From Alphaproteobacteria bacterium (GTDB lineage: Bacteria; Pseudomonadota; Alphaproteobacteria; Reyranellales; Reyranellaceae), in assembly GCA_017308235.1 (NCBI GenBank), contig JAFKFL010000012.1, positions 296,144-360,143 on the forward strand: a stretch of DNA of 64,000 nucleotides, given 5' to 3'. The translations under genes and the position numbers were made by a program. A model generated the notes under the pieces. That model saw only the letters and a program-made list of their open reading frames with translations, was not told the origin of the DNA and searched no databases. Shown here piece after piece: positions 1 to 7,647 of this stretch (position 1 is its first letter; the number at the start of each line of letters is the position of its first letter).

Positions 1-1
1 C

Positions 2-694
2 TTTCCTCATGACGCTTTCGAGACGCTGGGCTATCGCCACAGGCTGGTTCAAGGCATGAAGTCGTACAACGGCGTGGCGATCCTGTCGAAGATTCCGTTC
101 ACCGCCACCAACATCCATCACCGGTGTGGCAAGGAAGACTGCCGACATATCGAGGCTGCGCTCGATACCGGCGGCGATCCCGTCCTGCTCGACAACCTGT
201 ATATCCCGGCCGGCGGCGACATCCCGGATCCCAAGGTGAACGACAAGTTCGCCCATAAGCTCGATTTTTACCGCGAGATGGCGCGTTGGTACAACGAGCA
301 CCGTCCGCAGCCGCGCGCCCGCCGTGGCTTGCGTCGCATTGCGGTCGGCGACTTCAACGTTGCCCCGCTTGAGCATGACGTGTGGAATCACAAGCAACTT
401 CTCAAGATCGTGTCGCATACGCCCGTGGAAGTTGATTTGTTCAGTCGCTTGATGGCGGCCCTGGACTGGATCGACGTGCCGCGCCGTTTCGTGCCCGACG
501 GCGAGAAGCTTTATTCCTGGTGGAGCTACCGCAACAACGACTGGCGCAAGTCCAACCGCGGCCGGCGGCTGGACCATATCCTGGCGACGCCGGCGCTGTC
601 AGGCGCGATCCGCAGCCACCATATCGATGTCGACCTGCGCGACTGGGAGCTTGCCTCCGATCACGTGCCGGTGCTGGCGACGTTCGACGTTTGA
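2..694 (+). CDS. xth: Exodeoxyribonuclease III, 5'-truncated by the window edge
   Basis: The frame is open from base 2, so the true start lies upstream; about 230 C-terminal residues are visible. ExoIII is a Mg2+-dependent AP endonuclease and 3'-5' exonuclease of base-excision repair. Family motifs seen in order are YNGVAILSK near the fragment start, VGDFNVAP (the metal/nucleophile-activating Asp-Asn pair), YSWWSYR, RRLDHILA, and the terminal SDHVPVLATF carrying the catalytic Asp-His. The first in-frame ATG, at position 56, lies inside the conserved fold and is not a credible start. A family A palindrome follows the stop. Identification is secure; the exact subtype (ExoA versus Xth) is less so. 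Confidence 0.93.
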   Translation, partial: FPHDAFETLGYRHRLVQGMKSYNGVAILSKIPFTATNIHHRCGKEDCRHIEAALDTGGDPVLLDNLYIPAGGDIPDPKVNDKFAHKLDFYREMARWYNEHRPQPRARRGLRRIAVGDFNVAPLEHDVWNHKQLLKIVSHTPVEVDLFSRLMAALDWIDVPRRFVPDGEKLYSWWSYRNNDWRKSNRGRRLDHILATPALSGAIRSHHIDVDLRDWELASDHVPVLATFDV

Positions 695-702
695 GCTCCC
701 TC

Positions 703-775
703 GTGTCATCCCGAGCGCAGCGAGGGATCCTTCGCGGTGCCGATCAAAGATCCCTCGCTGCGCTCGGGATGACAC
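703..775. repeat. Palindromic intergenic repeat, family A copy 1
   Basis: A perfect 27-bp inverted repeat: gtgtcatcccgag... at 703-729 pairs with ...ctcgggatgacac at 749-775, around a 19-nt loop. Related copies lie at 28200-28274 and 34056-34129. It sits between exonuclease III and the next gene and could act as a transcript-end hairpin, although no T-tract follows. Confidence 0.9.
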
Positions 776-834
776 CGGTGTGCACACCGGGTTGTCTGGC
801 ATATACGATCGCCTCGCGTTGAAGGGGAGAGAGC

Positions 835-1080
835 ATGCACATCATCGGTATCCTGCTGATCGGCTTCCTGGTCGGGCTGGTCGCGCGCTGGGTGACGCCG
901 GGGCCGCATCCGCATGGGTTCCTCGTCACCATCGTGGTCGGCATCGTCGGATCGTTGATCGCGACCTATGGCGGCCAGGCGCTGGGTCTCTATCGCGTCG
1001 GAAAACCGGCAGGCTTCATCGGCTCGGTGCTGGGCGCCGTCGTCCTGCTGGTGCTCGTGCAACTCTTCGGTAACCGTTAG
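835..1080 (+). CDS. GlsB/YeaQ/YmgE-family small membrane protein
   Basis: This 81-residue, very hydrophobic protein has about three transmembrane segments (residues 2-18, 29-48 and 58-78). It shows the family pattern: an N-terminal GxLxGxxAR-like helix (GFLVGLVARWVTPG), a glycine-rich centre (VVGIVGSLIATYGG) and a final GFIGSVLGAVVLL helix. The family is called transglycosylase-associated or stress-response membrane protein, but its molecular role is unknown. The ATG at 835 follows a gggag-type ribosome site. It stands alone between a palindromic repeat and the sulfate operon. Confidence 0.85.
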   Translation: MHIIGILLIGFLVGLVARWVTPGPHPHGFLVTIVVGIVGSLIATYGGQALGLYRVGKPAGFIGSVLGAVVLLVLVQLFGNR

Positions 1081-1233
1081 GCCAGCTCTTCGGCATCGTT
1101 GGGAAAGTCTGCCGGCGAATTGCCAAACAATGGAAAAGTGTTCTGTCGCAGGCTTGGATGCGGCCGTCTAGCAAGGTGAGCACCTGTCCCCGCGCGGCCG
1201 AACGGTGGCGCACAACGACGATGGAGGCTCCGC

Positions 1234-2253
1234 ATGATGTCGCGAATGGCGCTGTTTCTGACGCTGGCAGCTTTCTGCATCGCCGTCTGCGCCGGCCGGG
1301 TGGAAGCGCAAACGCAGCTCCTGAATGTCTCGTACGATCCCACGCGCGAGCTTTATCGCGACATCAATTCGCTGTTTGCCGCTGACTGGAAGAAGAGCAG
1401 TGGCGAAACAGTCACCATTCGCATGTCCCACGGCGGCTCGGGCGCACAGGCGCGGGCCGTCATTGCCGGCATCGATGCCTCTGTCGTCACGCTGGCCCTG
1501 GCTGCCGACATCGACGCCATCGCCGAGCGGACCAGCAAGATCCCGGCCGACTGGCAAAAGCGGCTTCCCGACAATTCCTCGCCCTATACCTCGACGATCG
1601 TCTTCGTCGTGCGCAAGGGCAATCCGCGCGGCATCAAGGATTGGGACGATCTGGTGAAGCCCGGCATTCAGGTCGTCACGCCCAATCCCAAGACCTCGGG
1701 CGGGGCGCGATGGAACTATCTCGCGGCCTGGGCGTATGCGTCCGAGAAGAACGGCGGCGATGACGCCAAGATCAGGGCCTTCATGAGCGCCCTGTTCAAG
1801 AACGTCTCGGTGCTCGACACAGGCGCGCGCGGGGCGACCAACACCTTCGCCCAGCGCAGCATCGGTGACGTGTTGATCGCCTGGGAGAACGAGGCGCATC
1901 TCGCCCTGCAGGAGATGGGCGCGGACAAATTCGAGATCGTGACTCCGTCGCTCTCGATTCTTGCCCAGCCGACCGTGTCTCTGGTAGACGGCAATGTCGA
2001 CAAGACGGGAAATCGGAAAGTGGCGCAGGCCTATCTCGAATTCCTCTACACCGCGCCGGCGCAAGCGGCGATCGCCCGGCATTTCTACCGTCCCGTGAAG
2101 CCGGAGTTTGCCGACAAGAAGGATCTCGATCGACTGCCGGCCCTGAAGCTCGTGACGATCGACGGCTTCTTCGGCGGCTGGGCCAAGGTCCAGAAGGCGC
2201 ATTTCGCCGAGGGCGGCGTCTTCGATCGGATCATGGCCGACGCCCATCGGTGA
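1234..2253 (+). CDS. sbp: Sulfate ABC transporter periplasmic binding protein
   Basis: A 339-residue periplasmic protein with a signal peptide of about 25 residues ending at VEA-Q. Sbp/CysP family motifs are clear: [11 protein letters not shown] at the mature N-terminus, [13 protein letters not shown] (sulfate-binding loop), and [19 protein letters not shown] in the second lobe. It binds sulfate or thiosulfate and delivers it to the CysTW permease. A GGAGG-type site precedes the ATG at 1234; a second ATG follows directly. It is first in the operon sbp-cysT-cysW-cysA, 27 nt ahead of cysT. Sulfate versus thiosulfate preference cannot be told from sequence. Confidence 0.93.
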   Translation: MMSRMALFLTLAAFCIAVCAGRVEAQTQLLNVSYDPTRELYRDINSLFAADWKKSSGETVTIRMSHGGSGAQARAVIAGIDASVVTLALAADIDAIAERTSKIPADWQKRLPDNSSPYTSTIVFVVRKGNPRGIKDWDDLVKPGIQVVTPNPKTSGGARWNYLAAWAYASEKNGGDDAKIRAFMSALFKNVSVLDTGARGATNTFAQRSIGDVLIAWENEAHLALQEMGADKFEIVTPSLSILAQPTVSLVDGNVDKTGNRKVAQAYLEFLYTAPAQAAIARHFYRPVKPEFADKKDLDRLPALKLVTIDGFFGGWAKVQKAHFAEGGVFDRIMADAHR

Positions 2254-2280
2254 TGCGGGCGCGCAAGGCGAGGTGACATC

Positions 2281-3108
2281 GTGCTCAAGGAGCCCAGTGC
2301 CATTCCGGGGTTTGGCCTCGCCTTCGGCTACACCCTCTTCTACCTCGGCCTCATCGTGCTGCTGCCGTTGTCCGCGCTCGTACTGGAGGCGGCGGGCCTC
2401 GGTCTCGACGGCATCCTGCGGATCGCTTCCGAGCCCAGGGTCTATGCGGCGCTGCGCATCAGCTTCGGCCTTGCCTTCGCCGCGGCCATCATCGATTCGG
2501 TGTTCGGGCTTCTGATCGCCTGGGTCCTCGTCCGCTATTCCTTTCCCGGCCGCAAGGTGATCGATGCCGCGGTCGATTTGCCGTTCGCGTTGCCGACCGC
2601 GGTCGCGGGCATCGCGCTCGCGACGTTATATGCACCGACCGGCTGGCTGGGCGGCCTGTTCGCGGCCTACGGCATCAAGATCGCCTTCACGCCGCTCGGC
2701 ATCTTGATCGCGCTGATCTTTGTCGGCCTGCCCTTCACGGTGCGCACCGTGCAGCCGCTGGTCGCGGAGGTCGATCGCGAAGTGGAGGAAGCCTCGGCGA
2801 CGCTGGGTGCCAGCCGGCGCCAAACGCTGCTGCGCGTCATCCTGCCGATCTTCGCGCCGGCCATCCTGACCGGATTTGCGCTGGCCTTCGCGCGGGCGGT
2901 CAGCGAATACGGTTCGGTGATCTTCATCGCCGGCAATCTGCCCTTCGTCTCCGAGATCGCGCCCCAGCTCATCGTCATCAAGCTCGAGGAATTCGACTAC
3001 CGCGGCGCCACGGGCATCGCGCTGATCATGCTGACGCTCTCGTTCGCGATCCTTCTGGCCATCAATCTGATCCAGGCCTGGAGCCGGCGCCGGCTGGGCG
3101 GGGTATGA
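2281..3108 (+). CDS. cysT: Sulfate ABC transporter permease CysT
   Basis: A 275-residue inner-membrane permease with about six helices. The ABC-importer EAA loop is present ([21 protein letters not shown], residues about 164-184), followed by [17 protein letters not shown], a signature of CysT/CysW permeases. With CysW it forms the sulfate channel energised by CysA. The chosen start is GTG at 2281. It ends 7 nt before cysW, which implies co-translation in one operon. Confidence 0.93.
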   Translation: MLKEPSAIPGFGLAFGYTLFYLGLIVLLPLSALVLEAAGLGLDGILRIASEPRVYAALRISFGLAFAAAIIDSVFGLLIAWVLVRYSFPGRKVIDAAVDLPFALPTAVAGIALATLYAPTGWLGGLFAAYGIKIAFTPLGILIALIFVGLPFTVRTVQPLVAEVDREVEEASATLGASRRQTLLRVILPIFAPAILTGFALAFARAVSEYGSVIFIAGNLPFVSEIAPQLIVIKLEEFDYRGATGIALIMLTLSFAILLAINLIQAWSRRRLGGV

Positions 3109-3115
3109 GCGCCTC

Positions 3116-3991
3116 GTGAGCAAGCGTCTCGTGAGCAAGCGCCCTGTGCCTCCGCCGACGGCGGCGACGGAACGTCCCGTTACGCGCCTTTGCCTGACGG
3201 CTGTCGCGCTCGCTTTCCTCGCCCTGTTCCTCGTGTTGCCGGTGATCGTCGTGTTCAGCGAAGCGCTGGCAAAGGGTGTCACCGTCTATCTCGAGACGTT
3301 CGACGATCCCGATGCTCGCGCCGCCATCGAGCTGACCCTTCTGGTCGTTGCGATCGCCGTTCCGCTCAACCTGGTGTTCGGCGTCGCGGCCTCGTGGGCG
3401 ATCGCCAAGTTCGAGTTCCGCGGCAAGAGCCTCCTGATCACGCTGATCGACCTGCCGTTTTCCGTGTCGCCGGTCGTCTCGGGGTTGATCTATGTGCTGC
3501 TGTTCGGCAGTCAGGGATTGTTCGGCCCCTGGCTCGAGGCGCACGACATCAAGATCCTGTTCGCCCTGCCGGGCATCGTGCTGGCGACCATGTTCGTGAC
3601 CTTTCCCTTCGTGGCTCGCGAGCTCATTCCGCTGATGCAGGAGCAGGGCAGCCTCGACGAGGAGGCCGCCCTTACGCTGGGCGCCCGCGGTTTTCGTATC
3701 TTCTTCACCATCACCTTGCCCAACGTCGCGTGGGGCCTGCTCTACGGCGTGCTGCTCTGCACCGCCCGCGCGATGGGCGAGTTCGGTGCGGTGTCGGTGG
3801 TCTCCGGCCATATCCGCGGCGTGACCGACACCATGCCGCTGCACGTGGAGATCCTTTATAACGAGTACAATTTCGTCGCCGCCTTCGCGATGGCGTCGTT
3901 GCTCACGCTGATGGCCGTGGTTACGCTCGCGGCCAAGACGGTCCTTGAGATGCATTACGGCGACGCCCTGGCGAGGACGACGAGGATCTAA
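3116..3991 (+). CDS. cysW: Sulfate ABC transporter permease CysW
   Basis: A 291-residue partner permease of CysT with six or so membrane helices. The EAA loop is [22 protein letters not shown] (around residues 181-202), followed by [21 protein letters not shown], the CysW hallmark. The first roughly 20 residues are basic and not conserved. The GTG at 3116 gives MSKRLVSKR; a second in-frame GTG follows shortly after, so the exact start is open. cysA follows after 4 nt. Confidence 0.92.
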   Translation: MSKRLVSKRPVPPPTAATERPVTRLCLTAVALAFLALFLVLPVIVVFSEALAKGVTVYLETFDDPDARAAIELTLLVVAIAVPLNLVFGVAASWAIAKFEFRGKSLLITLIDLPFSVSPVVSGLIYVLLFGSQGLFGPWLEAHDIKILFALPGIVLATMFVTFPFVARELIPLMQEQGSLDEEAALTLGARGFRIFFTITLPNVAWGLLYGVLLCTARAMGEFGAVSVVSGHIRGVTDTMPLHVEILYNEYNFVAAFAMASLLTLMAVVTLAAKTVLEMHYGDALARTTRI

Positions 3992-3995
3992 GGAC

Positions 3996-5030
3996 ATGGA
4001 TATCCGAATCGTCGGCGTCTCCAAGGCGTTCGGCCGAACTGGCGCCTTACGCGGCCTCGATCTCGAGATCAGCGCCGGCGAGTTGATCGCACTCCTGGGT
4101 CCCTCGGGCTCAGGCAAGACGACTCTGCTACGCGTCATCGCCGGCCTCGAGTTTCCCGACACGGGTCAGGTCTATTTCGGCAATGAGGATGCGACCGGCC
4201 TTGCGGTGCAGGAACGCCAGATCGGCTTTGTGTTCCAGCACTATGCCTTGTTCAAGCACATGACCGTGTTCGACAACATCGCCTACGGCCTCAGGGTCCG
4301 TCGTCGCGGCACGGCAACGGAGATTGCCGCGCGCGTTGGCGAACTGCTCGAGCTGGTGCAATTAACGGACTTCGCGGCGAGGCACCCGCGGCAGCTTTCG
4401 GGCGGCCAGCGGCAGCGTGTGGCGCTGGCGCGGGCGCTCGCTGTCGATCCGCGGGTGCTGCTGCTCGACGAGCCGTTCGGCGCCCTCGACGCCAAGATCC
4501 GCCGCGATCTGCGGCGCTGGCTGCGTGAACTGCACGACCGGACCGGCCACACCACAGTGTTCGTGACCCACGACCAGGAGGAGGCGATTGAGCTCGCCGA
4601 CCGTGTCGCGATCCTGAACGGCGGCCGGATAGAACAGGTCGGAACGGCCGACGATATCTACGACCGGCCGGCGACCGCCTTCGTCATGTCGTTCGTCGGT
4701 GACACCAGTGCCATCCCGGTCGGCTTCGACGGCCATCGCCCGAGCTTCGAGGGCCGGGCGTTCGATACCTGCCTGCTGGGACCCCATCGTGGCCCCGGCC
4801 TGTTCTATGTGCGGCCACGTGACGTCGAAGTGACGGCGCCCGAAGCGGCAGCGATCACCGGCAAGGTGAGGACCGTCCATCGCACCGCGACCGGCCTGCG
4901 CACGCAGATCAGTCCCGGCACGACCGACACGTTGATCGAGATCGAGCTCGACAGCTCGGCCAAGGTGAAAGCAGGCAGCCAGGTCGGCCTTCGCTTCCTG
5001 CGTGGCCGGTTGTTCGGCGTGCGTGGCTAA
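3996..5030 (+). CDS. cysA: Sulfate/thiosulfate import ATPase CysA
   Basis: A 344-residue ABC ATPase. Walker A is GPSGSGKTTLL (residues about 35-45), the Q-loop is FVFQHYALFKHMTV, the signature is LSGGQRQRVALARAL, Walker B is VLLLDEPFGALDA, and the H-loop is FVTHDQEEA. A C-terminal TOBE-like domain follows (residues about 235-344). It couples ATP hydrolysis to sulfate import through CysT/CysW. The ATG at 3996 is preceded by AAGGA just after the cysW stop. It is last in the operon; no cysteine-biosynthesis gene follows. Confidence 0.94.
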   Translation: MDIRIVGVSKAFGRTGALRGLDLEISAGELIALLGPSGSGKTTLLRVIAGLEFPDTGQVYFGNEDATGLAVQERQIGFVFQHYALFKHMTVFDNIAYGLRVRRRGTATEIAARVGELLELVQLTDFAARHPRQLSGGQRQRVALARALAVDPRVLLLDEPFGALDAKIRRDLRRWLRELHDRTGHTTVFVTHDQEEAIELADRVAILNGGRIEQVGTADDIYDRPATAFVMSFVGDTSAIPVGFDGHRPSFEGRAFDTCLLGPHRGPGLFYVRPRDVEVTAPEAAAITGKVRTVHRTATGLRTQISPGTTDTLIEIELDSSAKVKAGSQVGLRFLRGRLFGVRG

Positions 5031-5217
5031 CCCGTGATCGCTTCCTCCTCTTCGCAAGGCGAAGGGGAGGTGGCGCCGTCATACGGCGGCGGAGGGGTCA
5101 TGGGTGATGGCCGCTTATGGCCCTCCACCCGCGATAATGCCCGCGCTGTCCCCCTCGTTCGTTGTGTGGCTGCATCGGAATCGATAGGCTGGTTGAAGGG
5201 GAAGGCGGGCAGACACG

Positions 5218-5280
5218 GTGGCGCAGGAGCAGCGCAAACCAGCCGCCATCATGGCGGCAGATGTGGTCAGCGACGCCCGC
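5218..5280 (+). pseudogene. Scrap of an adenylate/guanylate cyclase N-terminus
   Basis: Starting from GTG at 5218 the sequence encodes QRKPAAIMAADVV, which closely matches the conserved opening of class III adenylate cyclases (typically RKLAAILAADVVGYSRLM). The frame then runs without the expected GYSRL continuation and merges into the leader of the next gene. I read it as a truncated remnant left by a deletion or insertion at the edge of the less GC-rich patch. The match is short, so chance is possible. Confidence 0.45.
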
Positions 5281-5298
5281 ATACACGAGGGAGGGCGC

Positions 5299-6258
5299 AT
5301 GAACCGGCGGAGATGCTTTATCGGTCTTGCGATGTTCGCTGGTGTCGGCTCCGCGCGTGCTCAAATGCCTGCACGTCGCCTCGGTGCTCTGCTTGTCGAA
5401 CCAAGCCAAGTCAAGATTCTCGAATCGATTCTCAAGGATAAGGGATGGAAACTCGGGGGCGATCTAAAGATCGAATATCGACTAACTCGTGGCGACACTG
5501 ATCTCTCTCAGAAATACGCGCGGGAACTGGTCGCCTTGCAGCCGGATGTACTGTTCGCAGTGAGCAACACTTCAATGGCTGCGTTGCATGCCGAACACTC
5601 TGACATTCCGATTGTTTTCGCGATGGTCAGCAATTCGGTTGAAATGCACTACGTTGTGAGTTTCGCGAGGCCCGGAGGCAAAGCAACTGGTTTCACGCCA
5701 TTCGAACCATCTCTCGGCGGCAAATGGGTTTCCATTGTGAAGGAACTGGCACCAAACATTGAGCATATCGGCATCGTGTATAATCCTGAACCCGGCAACA
5801 ATTCCTCGGCCTTTCGCGGGGCAATTAACGATGTTGCGAGCAAAGTAGGGATCACGTCCATTGAGACACCGAGCGGCGATAGCTCCGATATTGATCGTCT
5901 GATTCGCTCATTTAAGGGCAAACCGAACAGTGGCCTTATTTTTTTACCGGATGCGATCACGTATGCCCAACGTGTCCAGATTGCCGCTTTGGTTACGCAG
6001 TGCAGACTTCCGGCGATCTATCCGTTTCGCGCCTTCTGCGAGGCAGGCGGCCTCATATCGTACGGGGTAAAGATCGAGAAGATCATCGCAGCGGGAGCAT
6101 CCTATGTTGATCGGATTTTGCGCGGTGCCAATCCTGCCGAATTGCCTGTTCAAGGCCCAACTGAGTTCGAATTAGTTATAAACAAACAAACTGCACAACA
6201 ACTTGGCCTTCAATTGTCGCCCGCGTTACTCGCTCGCACCGATGAAGTGATCGAATAG
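5299..6258 (+). CDS. ABC_sub_bind-family periplasmic binding protein (TrpX-like)
   Basis: A 319-residue protein with an N-terminal signal (MNRRRCFIGLAMFAGVGSARAQ) and a two-lobe periplasmic binding fold. Features of the ABC_sub_bind family are ARELVALQPDVLFAVSNTS, PIVFAMVSNSV, a conserved GGKATGFT-type loop, AFCEAGGLISYG, and the C-terminal FELVINKQTAQQLGLQ. Such proteins bind small organic ligands for ABC importers; the ligand is unknown and no permease or ATPase gene is adjacent. The ATG at 5299 follows GGGAGGG. By eye the base composition is clearly less GC-rich than in neighbours, suggesting acquisition by transfer. Confidence 0.85.
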   Translation: MNRRRCFIGLAMFAGVGSARAQMPARRLGALLVEPSQVKILESILKDKGWKLGGDLKIEYRLTRGDTDLSQKYARELVALQPDVLFAVSNTSMAALHAEHSDIPIVFAMVSNSVEMHYVVSFARPGGKATGFTPFEPSLGGKWVSIVKELAPNIEHIGIVYNPEPGNNSSAFRGAINDVASKVGITSIETPSGDSSDIDRLIRSFKGKPNSGLIFLPDAITYAQRVQIAALVTQCRLPAIYPFRAFCEAGGLISYGVKIEKIIAAGASYVDRILRGANPAELPVQGPTEFELVINKQTAQQLGLQLSPALLARTDEVIE

Positions 6259-6269
6259 GGGGACGCAAA

Positions 6270-6564
6270 ATGCCATGCTATGTCATGCTGGAATTCATTG
6301 CGAAGCCCGGCACCGGGCCAGCGGTTTTGGAGGGTTTTGCGCGAAGCGCTGCCGGAGACCCGCAACAAGGAAGGCTGCGACAGCCTTGAGGTTACGGTCA
6401 ATCAAGACAACCGAGATAACATGCTGTTGGTCATGCGCTGGGCTTCGCGCAAATATTATGAAATGTATCGTGCCTGGCGAGAAGCCAACGGCGATGTTCA
6501 GCGCTTCTCCGATGTGACGGTTGGCGGATTGTCGACCCGGTTCTTCGACGTCTCCGATGTATGA
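6270..6564 (+). pseudogene. Antibiotic biosynthesis monooxygenase (ABM) domain protein, frameshifted
   Basis: From the ATG at 6270 the frame reads MPCYVMLEFIAKPGTG...LEGFAR, a typical ABM-domain first strand, but it meets a stop by 6390. The +1 frame continues the domain seamlessly (ALPETRNKEGCDSLEV, ...NMLLVMRWASRKYYEMYRAWRE, ...FSDVTVGGLSTRFFDVSDV to the stop at 6562-6564). Removing one A in the gcgcgaagcgctg stretch near 6347 would restore a single frame of about 97 residues. ABM proteins are small ferredoxin-fold enzymes acting on quinones or haem-like substrates. The gene is either broken or reflects a one-base sequence error. It lies 11 nt after the binding-protein gene. Confidence 0.7.
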
Positions 6565-6636
6565 GGGCCGTGCGGAGCAGAGGGCTTCCGGTCCGCTCAT
6601 GAGCGCGCAAGATGCGCGCGGTCCCATGAAGCGTTT

Positions 6637-7125
6637 CTACCGCACGCGATAGAGGAAGTAGCGGTCCTTCGGCACATCCGGCGGCTCGGGAAGCCGTTGC
6701 CAGCGTGCGACGTCGAGCGCCTGATTGGCCAGTATGTAGCTGCCTGGCGCGGCGAGCATATCGAGCGCCGGTCCCAGCCAGCGGCCCATCGCCATGTTGG
6801 CGGCATGATCGCCGGTTCCGAGATCGGTGTGGATCAGCGCAGCCGTGGCGCCGAGCTGCCGGGCGGCGAGCTGAATGGAAGCGCGCGCCTCGCCAAGAAA
6901 CAGGCGGTTATCGGGCGGGATGCAGTCGGGATGGGCAGCAACCTTGCGCTCGAAGACATAGATGTCTCGGCCAGGAAAGAGCGTGCGCAGATGGTCGTAG
7001 GTGCGGCCGTTGCCCAAGCCGACCTCGATCAGTGGGCCCGGCAGGCGATCGATCTTGTCCTTGAGGAAATTCAGGCAATCACGCTGCGCTTCCATGCGCG
7101 CGATGAAACTGTCGAGACGACTCAT
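6637..7125 (-). CDS. Small class I SAM-dependent methyltransferase
   Basis: A 162-residue protein. Motif I of the Rossmann methyltransferase fold is IEVGLGNGRTYDHLR (residues about 33-47), the acidic residue ending strand 2 is in VFERKV, and a later ALIHTDLGTGD corresponds to the motif IV region. It resembles the short Methyltransf_17-type family; the substrate is unknown. It is the last gene of a leftward operon (ABC exporter, CNBD protein, methyltransferase) with short gaps of 31 and 35 nt. The context beside a glycosyltransferase operon suggests modification of a glycan or lipid, which is inference only. Confidence 0.75.
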   Translation of the reverse strand: MSRLDSFIARMEAQRDCLNFLKDKIDRLPGPLIEVGLGNGRTYDHLRTLFPGRDIYVFERKVAAHPDCIPPDNRLFLGEARASIQLAARQLGATAALIHTDLGTGDHAANMAMGRWLGPALDMLAAPGSYILANQALDVARWQRLPEPPDVPKDRYFLYRVR

Positions 7126-7160
7126 GAATGGAAACTAAATGGAAACGAGGTCGATATATA

Positions 7161-7616
7161 TCAGGCGGCCTTGGAGGAGGTCGCGTCACGCAGCTTCTGG
7201 TTGGTATCCTCCAGGCGGTGCGCCAACTCGCGCATCATCTCGATCGCCATCTGCGGAAACTCGGCGACCAGGCGGTAGAACATGTCCTTGGAGATCTTGA
7301 GCGTCGTGAGCGGTTCGCACGCCTTGATGGTGGCCGTGCGCGGCACGTCGCTCAGGATGGCGATGTCGCCGACGAAGCTGTTCTTCTTGAGCTCGGCGAC
7401 CCGGATCTGGCCATTCGGCGTCTCGAGCAGCACGTCGGCGCTGCCGGCCAGGATCACGTACATCGCATCGCCCACGTCGCCTTGATGGAACAATTCCTGG
7501 CCCGCGGCATAGTTCATGCGCTCGCCGGTGAAGGCGATCAGCTTGAGCTTGGCTGGCTCGACCTTGCCGAACAGCGGCACGCCTTTCAGGATCTCGACTT
7601 CTTCATTGAGGTTCAT
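7161..7616 (-). CDS. Stand-alone cyclic nucleotide-binding domain protein
   Basis: A 151-residue protein consisting of one CNBD/Crp-type beta-barrel with no DNA-binding helix-turn-helix. Visible elements are LFGKVEPAKLKLIAF (helical lead-in), LFHQGDVGDAMYVILAGSADVLL, and the phosphate-binding cassette FVGDIAILSDVPRTATIKA. In the cassette the usual Glu is Asp, but the Arg contacting cyclic phosphate is kept. A helical tail follows. It lies 31 nt after the degenerate ABC exporter gene and is probably co-transcribed, suggesting that cNMP or a similar ligand regulates the exporter. Confidence 0.85.
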   Translation of the reverse strand: MNLNEEVEILKGVPLFGKVEPAKLKLIAFTGERMNYAAGQELFHQGDVGDAMYVILAGSADVLLETPNGQIRVAELKKNSFVGDIAILSDVPRTATIKACEPLTTLKISKDMFYRLVAEFPQMAIEMMRELAHRLEDTNQKLRDATSSKAA

Positions 7617-7647
7617 CGTACCCTCCGATTACCGACCGTCCGTGCGC

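Noticed and set aside
1081..1233. Riboswitch ahead of the sulfate operon
   Set aside because: No recognisable SAM-II or similar core or pseudoknot pattern in the 153-bp leader.
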